The position numbers were made by a program, and so were the translations under genes. Below, in pieces: positions 37,135-45,528 of a stretch of 64,000 bases of DNA (positions are counted from its first letter, which is position 1; every line of letters starts with the position of its first letter). The notes beneath the pieces are model-generated. The model was not told the DNA's origin. It saw nothing but the letters and a program-made list of their open reading frames with translations, and did not search any database. The stretch covers positions 310,001 through 374,000 of the forward strand of contig NZ_WLZY01000004.1 of the NCBI RefSeq assembly GCF_010122465.1. The letters are read 5' to 3'. This stretch comes from Phytoactinopolyspora mesophila. Its GTDB lineage: Bacteria > Actinomycetota > Actinomycetes > Jiangellales > Jiangellaceae.

Positions 37135-37419
37135 ATGAGTGTTGCTGTTCGAGTCCCCACGATTCTGCGTACCTACACGAAGGGTGAGGCAGACGTCTCT
37201 GTCGACGTGGCAGATGATGCCGTGCTGGCCGATGTGGTCGAGGCCCTCGATGCCGCTTACCCGGGAATCAAGGCGCGGATTCTCGACGACACGGGGGAGA
37301 TCCGGCGTTTCGTCAACGTCTATGTCAATGACGATGACGTGCGCTTCGCTTCGGGGCTGAAGACGCCGACGCCGTCCGGGACCAAGGTCGCCGTTATTCC
37401 TGCCGTCGCCGGCGGCTGA
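37135..37419 (+). CDS. CysO-like sulfur carrier (ThiS/MoaD family)
   Basis: A 94-aa ubiquitin-like protein, close in pattern to mycobacterial CysO: SVAVRVPTILRTYT start, RFVNVYVNDDDVRF, and the C-terminal AVAGG whose Gly-Gly would be converted to a thiocarboxylate that donates sulfur. ATG 37135 is 8 bases after the thrC stop, in the same operon. In mycobacteria CysO works with CysM in cysteine synthesis; here the co-operon partner is a thrC-family enzyme. No mec-type protease or CysM gene adjoins it. Confidence 0.88.
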   Translation: MSVAVRVPTILRTYTKGEADVSVDVADDAVLADVVEALDAAYPGIKARILDDTGEIRRFVNVYVNDDDVRFASGLKTPTPSGTKVAVIPAVAGG

Positions 37420-37429
37420 CGCGCTCCTG

Positions 37430-37516
37430 AATGATCATGTTTGGTAGGTCTTCTCGGGCCTCACCATGCCTGCGGGCCTGATGACGCGCGAGAAAACCCA
37501 CCAAACGTGATCATTT
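37430..37516. repeat. TGATCATG-type hairpin H1
   Basis: Arms AATGATCATGTTTGGTAGG (37430-37448) and CCACCAAACGTGATCATT (37499-37516) pair with few mismatches. Its left arm plus one base (20 nt) is repeated identically at 41838-41857. It lies between the convergent cysO-like and microprotein genes, so it may be a two-way terminator. Confidence 0.75.
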
Positions 37517-37558
37517 TGCGTTGGTGGGTGGGAGTGTTGGGCGGCGGTCCGCGCTCGG

Positions 37559-37714
37559 TTAGCCGACCGTCACTCGGTTGATCTCGAAGGTCTCCTCAAC
37601 CCAGGGAAAGACCCAGAAGAACAACGCAGCCATGATTCCGACGATCAAGATAAGAAAGGTCACCAGGCGAACCGGCCAGGGGCCGGGTAGGTGACGCCAC
37701 ACCCACGCGTACAT
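37559..37714 (-). CDS. 51-aa single-helix membrane protein next to the sortase
   Basis: Read from the sequence: ATG 37714, TAA at 37559-37561. The product begins MYAWVWRHLPGPWPVRLV, then has one hydrophobic helix (TFLILIVGIMAALFFWVF) and ends ETFEINRVTVG. It starts six bases after the sortase stop, so it is in the same operon. Similar tiny proteins with WRHLPGP accompany class E sortases in other actinobacteria. Function unknown. Confidence 0.75.
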   Translation of the reverse strand: MYAWVWRHLPGPWPVRLVTFLILIVGIMAALFFWVFPWVEETFEINRVTVG

Positions 37715-37720
37715 ATCTGT

Positions 37721-38419
37721 CTATCGCTCCTCAGCGTCGACCAGGACTCCGCTGGCGTACATCCGGTGGGATGATCCCCATCGAGGCCAGCAGGTGGTCA
37801 ACGTCAGGCGGGCTTCGGTTGGTTCCGTACTGCGGGGCTCGCCCGGTACTGGGTCGACGACCCAGCTGTCACGAATCCCGATTTTGTTGCCGTCCGGGTG
37901 CCCGTTGGGTGCGGTGTCGAGCTCGTAGCGGTAGATGCCTTTGGCGGTCTCGATCTCGATGATGTCGCCTTCGTGTAGCTCGGGGAACTTGGCGAACGGC
38001 TCGCCGTGCCCGGAGCGGTGGGCAGCAATGGCGAAGTTTCCGAGCTCTCCCGGGTGGGCGTTGTCCGGATACCGTCCGGGCCCGTTCTTCAGATCTTCAT
38101 CCTCGACGCCCTCGACGACGATCCGTTCCCAGTTCTCCCCGAAACGTTCGATGCGCAGGATGCCATAGGCGTCGCCGAGCTCGAGGCCGTCGTAAACCTC
38201 TTCGGCTTCGTCCTCGGTATCGATCTGCAACTCGAACTGATTGCGGAGATCGTTCTGCGCAGCCGCCGTCTGGAGCCCGGTGCCCCAGAGCGTGTACGCG
38301 ACAAAGAGCAGGACGACAACGCCGGCGGTCAGCATGAGCTCCCCCAGCGCGCCAGCGATGACAGCTACGGGGCTGCGTTTCGGTGCGCGTCGGCGCCCCC
38401 GCCGTGCCTTGCGATGCAT
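37721..38419 (-). CDS. srtE: Class E sortase
   Basis: A 232-aa transpeptidase that joins secreted proteins to peptidoglycan. It has a basic N-terminus, a membrane anchor (VIAGALGELMLTAGVVVLLFVAYTLW), the catalytic His in FAIAAHRSG, Cys in TLTTCWPRW, and Arg in SSHRMYASG. The length and TLTTC motif fit class E, which usually recognises LAxTG. The LPDTG protein encoded divergently at 38692 is the nearest likely substrate. Confidence 0.9.
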   Translation of the reverse strand: MHRKARRGRRRAPKRSPVAVIAGALGELMLTAGVVVLLFVAYTLWGTGLQTAAAQNDLRNQFELQIDTEDEAEEVYDGLELGDAYGILRIERFGENWERIVVEGVEDEDLKNGPGRYPDNAHPGELGNFAIAAHRSGHGEPFAKFPELHEGDIIEIETAKGIYRYELDTAPNGHPDGNKIGIRDSWVVDPVPGEPRSTEPTEARLTLTTCWPRWGSSHRMYASGVLVDAEER

Positions 38420-38691
38420 GGCATGAGCTTAACCCGGGAGACGCATCTTGATTAAACCCACTGATCGACAACGCACCGGAGAATGCGATCATTCTTGGTT
38501 CGCCTGCCGTGGCGCCGCGGCGCAAGCCGGGACAGATCGCTGAAATCGGGCGCTCGGCGTTGGAAGATCCGGAATCTTCCCGGATGGGGATGGACGATAT
38601 GGCGAAATCTGCTAGCGTCCCCTGGGCGGCTAGTAGCACTATCGGCTAGCTCCATACCGGATCGATAGTCCACCCGGGGAGATAAGAACCA

Positions 38692-41133
38692 GTGAAAAGC
38701 ACCCATCGCAGACGGTGGGCGGCGGCGGTAGCCGTGACAGGTGCCGGAGCTCTGGCACTTGGCGGTTCCGCGTTGCCCGCTGTCGCAATTGAGACGCAGC
38801 CCGCACACGTCGAGGACGACGCGAAGGAGTTCGGCTTCCTCGCCTCCCTGGTTGAGCCACTCGTCAGTGGGCCGGAGGCTCTCGATCAACTGGCTGAGTC
38901 CGCGCTCGCTTCGGTAGCGGACCGAGCCGGTCTGACGGTCGAGCGCCTGACCAGCTACCTGGAGCAGGATCTGGCGAGGGTTTCGCCCAACGGCTTCGTG
39001 ACGTTCGTCGACGAGTGGGAGGTAACCGGCCACGATCACACGCTGGAACTCGACCAGGCGTCCGAGGTTCCCGGTGATCCGGTCAACGGCTCACGCCCGG
39101 ACGCTTCCCACACACTCTTCATCGACTTCGACGGTCACACCATCGAGAACACGGAGTGGAACAAGGCCTACGAGGTCGACACCATCGAAATCGGCGCCTA
39201 CGACGTCGACGACGATTTCAAGTACGTCGTATGGGAGCGCATCGCGCAGGACTACGCGCCGTTCGACGTCAACGTGACCATTTCCGACCCTGGTCCGGAC
39301 GCGTTGTTCAAGTCCAGCGCGGACGACAACTCGTACGGGTCGCACCTGCTGGTTGTGCCGGACAGCAGCGTCCTTCCGCCGGCTTTGCAAGGCACAGGCG
39401 GCTGGGCGTTCGTCGGCGGTTTCGGCTCGGAGTACTTGAGCCCGGCTTTCGTGATGGCGGACGTCCTGCAGGACAACGCGGCGTACATCGCCGACGCCGG
39501 TAGCCACGAGGTCGGCCACAACCTGGGCCTCGACCACCACGGCATCGCCGGCGAAGAGTATTACTACGAAGACACACCGGCCGCGCCGGATGCACTCTGG
39601 GGCCCCATCATGGGCGCCGCGTACACCGTGCCGCTGAGCACCTGGTCCGACGGTGGCTACGCCGATGCCACGAACCCGGGTCAGGATGACATCGCGACCA
39701 TTCTCGACCGAGACAGCGCGGACCATTTCGCCACCGGCTTGGTGGACGAGAACGGCGACCCATGGACCAGCGGAATCTGTCCCTACCTGGACGGCCGGCT
39801 GGACGAGGACTTCGACGGCACCCTTCGCCCGGAGCACGAAGTCTTCGAGCCGGACGCCCAGAACGAGTGCGCGTTCCAGCAGAGCGGGCACGACGGCGCT
39901 CCGCTGACGGTTCTCTGGGAGTACGTGGACCGGACCGACCGCGCGTCGGACCCCCACGGTGACGACCCCAGCGACGCCACCAGCCTCGATAACTCCACGG
40001 GTGAGTTCGCCGAGGACGGCGTGATCGTCAGCGACGGCGATGTCGACGTCTTCTCGGTGCTCACCGATGGCGGCGACTTCACCGCCACGGCGTCCCCGGT
40101 CGGAATCGGCGCCAACCTCGACGTCAAGCTGTCGCTGCTCGACGGTGAGGGCAACGTGCTCGACGAGGTAGAGCAGGAAACGACCGTCGACCCACTCGGT
40201 TACCCGGGCGACCCGGCGGCGCTGGGCCTGGACGCCACGATCGACGCGGAGCTCGAAGCCGGGGTCTACTACGTCCAGGTCGAAGGCCGTGGCCAAGGCG
40301 ACCCTGGCGATAACACGCCGTCCGACGGCTCGGGTTACACCGACTACAGCAGCCTCGGTTTCTACGAGCTGACCGGTGCGGCCGAGCCGTTCGAGGCCGA
40401 CCCCGTCGTCATCACGTCGCCGGAGGACGGTGCCGAAGTCGAGGCCGATGACCTCGAGGTCACCGGTAACGCCGAGGCCGAGGCCACGGTCACGCTGACC
40501 ATCGACGGCGAGACGGTCGGTTCGGTCGACGTCGATGCCGAAGGTGCGTGGAGCACCACACTCGATGACAGCCTCCCGTACGGTGAGTCCACCATCACCG
40601 CTCAGCAGACGGTCGGCACCATCGAGGTTCCGGAGACCGACTCGGTCACCGTGACCGTGCCGCTGGAGGCTCCGGTCATCGTCAAGCCTGAGGAGGGTGA
40701 CACGGCCGCGACCCCCACGCCGACGTTCAGCGGGACCGGAATCGCCGGTGCTACGGTCACGATCACCATCGAGTGCGACGGTGAACTCGTGGGCGAGACT
40801 GAGGTCGACGACGAAGGCGACTGGGCCTTCACACCGGACGAGGGCCTGCCCAACGGCGACTGCACTGTTGTCGCGGTGCAGTCCGTCGGTGACACCGTGT
40901 CGCCGAGCAGCGATGTGGTGAACTTCAGCGTCAACGTCGACGAGCCCGGTGACGAGGACGGCACCGAAGACGGGACCGAGGACGGGACCGACGATGGCAC
41001 CGAGGAAGGCGACGAGGACGGCGACGACCTGCCGGACACCGGTTCGGGCAACCAGCTCGGACTTATCGCCGGCCTGGTGCTGCTGGCCGCAGGTGGCGCT
41101 CTGTACGCCCGGACTCGTCGGGCTGTTGTGTAG
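38692..41133 (+). CDS. LPDTG-anchored secreted metalloprotease
   Basis: An 813-aa cell-wall protein. Signal peptide at 1-32; a short domain (61-108, GPEALDQLAE to VSPNGFVTFVD) shared with the protein at 41299; catalytic domain with zinc motif HEVGHNLGLDH at 272-282; two Ig-like domains (about 570-740); an Asp/Glu/Gly-rich spacer; then LPDTG, a hydrophobic helix and RTRRAVV, the sortase signal. GTG 38692 with GGGGAGA upstream. Likely anchored by the divergent class E sortase. Substrate unknown. Confidence 0.88.
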   Translation: MKSTHRRRWAAAVAVTGAGALALGGSALPAVAIETQPAHVEDDAKEFGFLASLVEPLVSGPEALDQLAESALASVADRAGLTVERLTSYLEQDLARVSPNGFVTFVDEWEVTGHDHTLELDQASEVPGDPVNGSRPDASHTLFIDFDGHTIENTEWNKAYEVDTIEIGAYDVDDDFKYVVWERIAQDYAPFDVNVTISDPGPDALFKSSADDNSYGSHLLVVPDSSVLPPALQGTGGWAFVGGFGSEYLSPAFVMADVLQDNAAYIADAGSHEVGHNLGLDHHGIAGEEYYYEDTPAAPDALWGPIMGAAYTVPLSTWSDGGYADATNPGQDDIATILDRDSADHFATGLVDENGDPWTSGICPYLDGRLDEDFDGTLRPEHEVFEPDAQNECAFQQSGHDGAPLTVLWEYVDRTDRASDPHGDDPSDATSLDNSTGEFAEDGVIVSDGDVDVFSVLTDGGDFTATASPVGIGANLDVKLSLLDGEGNVLDEVEQETTVDPLGYPGDPAALGLDATIDAELEAGVYYVQVEGRGQGDPGDNTPSDGSGYTDYSSLGFYELTGAAEPFEADPVVITSPEDGAEVEADDLEVTGNAEAEATVTLTIDGETVGSVDVDAEGAWSTTLDDSLPYGESTITAQQTVGTIEVPETDSVTVTVPLEAPVIVKPEEGDTAATPTPTFSGTGIAGATVTITIECDGELVGETEVDDEGDWAFTPDEGLPNGDCTVVAVQSVGDTVSPSSDVVNFSVNVDEPGDEDGTEDGTEDGTDDGTEEGDEDGDDLPDTGSGNQLGLIAGLVLLAAGGALYARTRRAVV

Positions 41134-41174
41134 GTAAGGGGGCCATCAGCTCCTAGGACACAGATGCTGACCGG

Positions 41175-41208
41175 CTGGGGCGCGGAGACGATCGTCTCCG
41201 CGCCCCAG
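41175..41208 (+). terminator. Perfect 34-bp palindrome after the metalloprotease gene
   Basis: CTGGGGCGCGGAGACGA followed at once by its complement, no unpaired loop bases. It is 42 bases after the stop, so it is a strong terminator candidate. Confidence 0.8.
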
Positions 41209-41298
41209 TTGCGTGTGGCCGGCAGGCGAACCCGGCTGTGCGCCGAACCTGCCGGAACCCGAGGCCGGTCGGTTACGTCCCATTCGTAGTAGAAGGTA

Positions 41299-41814
41299 AT
41301 GAACTTCGATAGAGAGGCGGCCAACGTGACCGTTAACTCGGAGCGCCGCAAGCTGATCGCGGTGGTGGCCGTTGCGGCAGCCGCGGTGGTGATCGTGGCG
41401 GCCGGTGCGGCAGCCCTTGGGTGGCTAGCGGATCGGGACGATGAGACGGTTGTCACCCAGGAGCCTGGCGACGGTGAGGACAACACGGATACTGACGGCG
41501 ATCCCACCGATGACGCGGGCACACAGGACGACGCCGGCACCCAAGACGACCCGGGTACGGATGAGGACGTTGCCGAGGACGACGTGACCGAGGGAATGAC
41601 GCCCACGGGTGGCGATCTCCTGCCTGAGCCGATGGCTGGACAGGAAGCGATCGATGCGCTGGGTGACGACCTCGAGGCCGTGGCCGCGCTCAACAACCGC
41701 GACGTGGACGAGCTGCGGGAGCTGTTATTGCGCGATCAGACGCTGCATGTCAGCCCGAGCGGGTTCCTGTTCTACATCGATACCGCTACCCCGAACCTTC
41801 CCGACGATGACTAG
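41299..41814 (+). CDS. Membrane-anchored protein sharing the protease N-terminal domain
   Basis: A 171-aa protein (162 aa if GTG 41326 is used, which has a better GAGAGG site). It has one N-terminal helix (LIAVVAVAAAAVVIVAAGAAALGWL), an acidic linker (48-100) and a C-terminal domain (114-162) similar to residues 61-108 of the LPDTG metalloprotease: both read EAxDxL...(D/E)LR/LTxxL...VSPxGFxxFxD. Outside the membrane this could bind or inhibit the protease, or mimic its propeptide. Unrecognised otherwise. Confidence 0.7.
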   Translation: MNFDREAANVTVNSERRKLIAVVAVAAAAVVIVAAGAAALGWLADRDDETVVTQEPGDGEDNTDTDGDPTDDAGTQDDAGTQDDPGTDEDVAEDDVTEGMTPTGGDLLPEPMAGQEAIDALGDDLEAVAALNNRDVDELRELLLRDQTLHVSPSGFLFYIDTATPNLPDDD

Positions 41815-41837
41815 CATCGGCCCGGCTCCCGCCAACT

Positions 41838-41897
41838 CAAATGATCATGTTTGGTAGGTTCTTACGTGCGTTACCAGGTTTACAGACCTGGTAACGC
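41838..41897. repeat. TGATCATG-type repeat H2 with 14-bp hairpin
   Basis: Begins with AATGATCATGTTTGGTAGGT, identical to 37430-37449, followed by a perfect stem GTGCGTTACCAGGT (41864-41877) with complement at 41884-41897. Located after the small membrane-anchored protein gene and likely to end its transcript. Confidence 0.75.
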
Positions 41898-42017
41898 ACC
41901 AATACTCCTGGTGATGTCGCCCCATCGCCTGCTCCGCCGGACGTGACGGCCTACGATGACACCGGGTGCTGGTGTCAAGAGCTGGTGCCGAAAAGCAGGC
42001 GCGCGGCAGGAGGCGAT

Positions 42018-43481
42018 GTGGGCCCTACTGAGCGGTGCGACGTCGTGGTTGTCGGCTCCGGGCCGAACGGCCTGGCCGCCGCGGTCACGATGGCACGAGC
42101 CGGCCTGGATGTGCGGGTCTACGAGGCTCAGTCCACACTGGGCGGCGGTGCTCGTACCCTCGACCTCGGGCTCGCACCGGGCTTGGTGCACGATATCTGC
42201 TCCGCGGTACACCCGCTGGCCGCCGCTTCGCCCTTCTTCCGCGACTTCGACTTGGGTGCCAGGGGAGTACAGCTGCGGTATCCCGATGTCTCCTACGCGC
42301 AGCCGCTCGACGGCGGACGGGCCGGAATCGCCTACAGAGACCTGGAGCGCACGGCGGACGGGCTCGGGGCGGACGGTCGAGCCTGGAAGCGCCTTCTCGG
42401 CCCGCTGGTCAAGCATGTTCCCGGTGTGGTCGATGCCGCGTTGTCGGATCGCCGCAGCCTTCCCAAAGACCCGCTCTCGGCGGCTCAGCTGGGGCTGGCG
42501 GTGCTCGAACAAGGCACGCGGGTGTGGAACCGGCGCTGGACCGAAGACGAAGCGCCGGCGTTGCTCACCGGGGTCGGCACCCACGCCATCGGGCCGCAGC
42601 CGAGTCTCCCGGTGGCCGGCACCGCGGTCATGCTGGCAGCGCTGGCCCATTCACCTGGCTGGGCACTGCCCGTCGGCGGAAGCCAGTCGATCATCGACGC
42701 GATGGTAGATGATCTCAAGGCGCACGGCGCGCTCATCACCACCGGCGTCCACGTCACCGCACTGGACCAGCTGCCGCGCGCCCAGGCGTATCTCTTCGAT
42801 ACGACGCCGGACAACCTCCTTGAGGTGATGGGCGACCGGCTACCGCCCCGGTACCGCCGTGCGATGGCCCGGTATCGCTATGGCGACGCCGTCGCGAAGG
42901 TCGACTTCGTGCTCTCGGGACCGGTGCCGTGGCAGCATCCGGAGGTTGGCGCCGCCAGCACCGTGCACGTGGGAGGCACGCGTGCGGAGATGGCGTTCGC
43001 GGAGGCTGAGATCGCGTCCGGGAAACACGCGGAGCGCCCGCTGGTGCTTGTCTCCGACCCGACGCTGACCGACCCCGGCCGGGAGGCCGAGGGCTTGCGT
43101 CCCCTATGGACCTACACACACGTGCCGTCCGGATCCACGGTCGACGTCGGCGACACCGTTCAGGCGCAGATCGAGCGGTTCGCGCCGGGTTTCGGCGATG
43201 TCGTGGTCGCCCGCCGGACCATCCCCGCGGCTCAGATGCCGCACCACAATGCCAACTACATCGGTGGTGACTTCGCGGCGGGCGCACTCACCACCTGGCA
43301 GCTCCTGGCCCGGCCGGCGCTGAAATGGGATCCGTGGGCCACACCCGTTCCGGGCGTCTATCTGTGTTCGTCGGCCACCCCGCCCGCGCCGGGCGTGCAC
43401 GGCATGTGTGGTTGGCACGCGGCGCGCCGGGCCCTGCGGTCGAGGTTCGGCATCCGGCGCACGCCGGACCTCTCCCCGTAA
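42018..43481 (+). CDS. FAD-dependent oxidoreductase, phytoene-desaturase family
   Basis: A 487-aa flavoprotein with the dinucleotide motif VVVVGSGPNGLAAAVTMARAG followed by VYEA and the GGGARTL loop. The C-terminus VPGVYLCSSATPPAPGVHGMCGWHAARRAL is the second FAD-binding block of the CrtI/amine-oxidase-like family. I chose GTG 42018 because AGGAGG stands five bases before it; the frame is open to 41943. No carotenoid genes are nearby, so the substrate is unknown. Confidence 0.85.
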   Translation: MGPTERCDVVVVGSGPNGLAAAVTMARAGLDVRVYEAQSTLGGGARTLDLGLAPGLVHDICSAVHPLAAASPFFRDFDLGARGVQLRYPDVSYAQPLDGGRAGIAYRDLERTADGLGADGRAWKRLLGPLVKHVPGVVDAALSDRRSLPKDPLSAAQLGLAVLEQGTRVWNRRWTEDEAPALLTGVGTHAIGPQPSLPVAGTAVMLAALAHSPGWALPVGGSQSIIDAMVDDLKAHGALITTGVHVTALDQLPRAQAYLFDTTPDNLLEVMGDRLPPRYRRAMARYRYGDAVAKVDFVLSGPVPWQHPEVGAASTVHVGGTRAEMAFAEAEIASGKHAERPLVLVSDPTLTDPGREAEGLRPLWTYTHVPSGSTVDVGDTVQAQIERFAPGFGDVVVARRTIPAAQMPHHNANYIGGDFAAGALTTWQLLARPALKWDPWATPVPGVYLCSSATPPAPGVHGMCGWHAARRALRSRFGIRRTPDLSP

Positions 43482-43484
43482 CCC

Positions 43485-43534
43485 GTTGCGTCCTGCGGAC
43501 CGAGCGCTCAAGGGCTCGACCCGCAGGACGCAAC
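43485..43534. terminator. GCGTCCTGCGG hairpin (intergenic copy)
   Basis: GTTGCGTCCTGCGG (43485-43498) and CCGCAGGACGCAAC (43521-43534) form a perfect 14-bp stem between convergent genes. A near copy is embedded in a gene at 15561-15609. Confidence 0.75.
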
Positions 43535-43550
43535 AAACTCACCCGGGCGG

Positions 43551-44876
43551 TCAGGTGTCTTCCGAGATGGGGGACGGGTCGTCGCCCAGGAACGGCACCA
43601 ACCGAGAGAGCGCCACGTGCGCCGCCGACACCTTCCGCTCGAGTTCAGCGCTCTCGGGATTCTCGGGGTCGACCAACTCGCCAGTACCGATCACGACGTG
43701 AATGCCGGCACGGTCGCCAAGGGCGCCGGAGGCGCCAGGTCCAACGAGCCCATCGAGGTCATCTTGTCCAGCGACGTCGCTACCCCAGCTGAAGAGGTGG
43801 CAGCCCCCGATCCGTTCGTGGCAGAACGGCTCGTACATCCGGGCGACCTGCCAGACCATGACATCTACTTCGATGCCGTCCTCGGTTGCGTACCGGGCCG
43901 CGATGGTCCCCGTCTGCCATTGCTCGTCGACATCGGCGACCGCACCCGTCTCGGGGTCGTAGGTCCCTTCGACAGACGCTTCGTCACTGGGTGCGACCGG
44001 TGTCAGCGGGCCGAGGTCCAGCCGCTCTTCCAGCGTGGCCTGCATCTCCGGCCACGCGGCAAGCGCCTCCGACAAATCAATACCGCTCGTCAGGTCGGCC
44101 GGATCGTGCCGTTCGCCGACCGCCCACGCCGCGGCGGCGATGGCGTCGGTCTCCTCCGTGCTCAGGTTCCACTCAACCGGTCCCAGAGCTGTGCCGTCTT
44201 CCGCAATGTCGGAGGACGTCTGGTCCAGCGAAACGGTTGCCGCCGCGGACTGGTCCTCCAAGACCGTCAACCGCTGTACCGGCCCATCAGATTCCGACAT
44301 CAGCCGCCAGCGGCCGGCATGGTCATGGCCTTCATCGCAGGTGTGCGCATTGCTCCAAAAGATTGAGTCGGCCGGAGCGTCGCTACAAGGTCGGAAGTCC
44401 TCGAGATCGGGACGGCCGTTCCCGACGGAGATCGTCAGCGTGAACCATCGCTCGTGGCGTTCAAGGGACAGATAGATTCCGTTCGCTCCGAACCCGGAAT
44501 CGTAGACGTATGAGTCGTCCACGAGCTCGACGTCGTCTGGCAGCTCAGTTTCGACAGCCGCCCAGATCTCTCGCAGCAGTGGACTCTCCGCGACCTCGGG
44601 ACTCAGCGGGGCACCGCCTGGCGAAGTGGCCGCCGGCTGGACCGAATCGGGGCTGCCGTCGCGTTCGTCGTCGATCAACGACAGCGGCGACGCCGGCACC
44701 ACCAACGCGGCCGCCACCAGCGCTGCGGCCCCGGCACCCGCTCCGCCGACTCGTCGCCGCATGCGGCGCCCGCGCAGCGCCCGGCCACGGGCGACGTCGT
44801 CGTCGACCAGTCCGGTGTTGGTCGGTTCGTCGGTCAGCGCGTCCTCGAACATGGCGCGCAACCTCTCCTGGTTCAT
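43551..44876 (-). CDS. Single-pass membrane protein coupled to a sigma factor (anti-sigma-like)
   Basis: A 441-aa protein. Residues 1-45 are cytosolic and charged (NQERLRAMFEDALTDEP), one helix follows (VGGAGAGAAALVAAALVVPA), and about 370 residues lie outside, containing scattered Cys pairs (PCSDAPAD, HTCDEGHD, CHERIGGCH) that may form disulfides. The start ATG overlaps the sigma-factor stop (ATGA). I infer a sensor or anti-sigma role from this coupling. No standard zinc anti-sigma motif is seen. Confidence 0.65.
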   Translation of the reverse strand: MNQERLRAMFEDALTDEPTNTGLVDDDVARGRALRGRRMRRRVGGAGAGAAALVAAALVVPASPLSLIDDERDGSPDSVQPAATSPGGAPLSPEVAESPLLREIWAAVETELPDDVELVDDSYVYDSGFGANGIYLSLERHERWFTLTISVGNGRPDLEDFRPCSDAPADSIFWSNAHTCDEGHDHAGRWRLMSESDGPVQRLTVLEDQSAAATVSLDQTSSDIAEDGTALGPVEWNLSTEETDAIAAAAWAVGERHDPADLTSGIDLSEALAAWPEMQATLEERLDLGPLTPVAPSDEASVEGTYDPETGAVADVDEQWQTGTIAARYATEDGIEVDVMVWQVARMYEPFCHERIGGCHLFSWGSDVAGQDDLDGLVGPGASGALGDRAGIHVVIGTGELVDPENPESAELERKVSAAHVALSRLVPFLGDDPSPISEDT

Positions 44877-45424
44877 AGCTGCTCCTTCATTTCGGCCAGC
44901 GTGGTGGCGCCGAGCAGGTCGCGGAGCCGGTCGAGGCCCCGAGCCGTCTGGCTCTTGACCGTGCCCGTCCGGCAATTGAGGAGATCCGCGACTTGTTCGA
45001 CAGAGAGGTCTTCCCAGAACCGCAGCACGAGGACAGCTCGCTGCCGTGGTGGCACGTCAGCGAGGGCGTCGAGCAGTTGCCGTCGCATACCCGGGTCGCC
45101 CTGATCAGCAGGATCGCCTGATCCGCCGGAGCCGTTCAGGGCGGCGGTCGAGGCATCGTGACGAGTGGTGTCCGTGGTGTGTTCTCTACGCCACGGGCGC
45201 CGCCGACTGTCGATGTACGTGTTGAGGAGCGCCTTGCGCGCGTAGGCGTCGACCTCATCACGGCGTTGCACCCGCCGCCAGGCTACGTACAGCTTGGCGA
45301 GTGTGTCCTGGACCAGATCCTCGGCCAGGTGCCATTCCCCGCACAGCAGGTAGGCGGTGCGCAGCAGAGATCGGCGCCGGGCGACGACGAACTCCCGGTA
45401 CGACGCCTCGTCGATCTTCAGCAC
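44873..45424 (-). CDS. SigE-family ECF sigma factor
   Basis: A 183-aa sigma factor of the actinobacterial SigE-like group. Region 2 is YREFVVARRRSLLRTAYLLCGEWHLAEDLVQDTLAKLYVAW-like (residues 9-48) and region 4 VPPRQRAVLVLRFWEDLSVEQVADLLNCRTGTVKSQTARGLDRLR-like (about 120-165). GTG 45424 has GGAGG five bases upstream; the frame runs open to 46204 but only as a shadow of the HTTM gene. Coupled to the membrane protein gene downstream. Confidence 0.87.
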   Translation of the reverse strand: MLKIDEASYREFVVARRRSLLRTAYLLCGEWHLAEDLVQDTLAKLYVAWRRVQRRDEVDAYARKALLNTYIDSRRRPWRREHTTDTTRHDASTAALNGSGGSGDPADQGDPGMRRQLLDALADVPPRQRAVLVLRFWEDLSVEQVADLLNCRTGTVKSQTARGLDRLRDLLGATTLAEMKEQL

Positions 45425-45528
45425 GTCCGCCTCCGTGGGTGGTGAGTTGACTCTCTCACCCGGTGCACGGAAGACGGGGCCGATCGCGTTGCACGACGAT
45501 GGGCTGCGTCCCGCAGGCCGGGAATTCC

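Noticed and set aside
41943-42017. N-terminal extension of the FAD oxidoreductase
   Set aside because: The GTG at 42018 has an ideal AGGAGG and begins next to the FAD motif; the extra 25 residues have no support.
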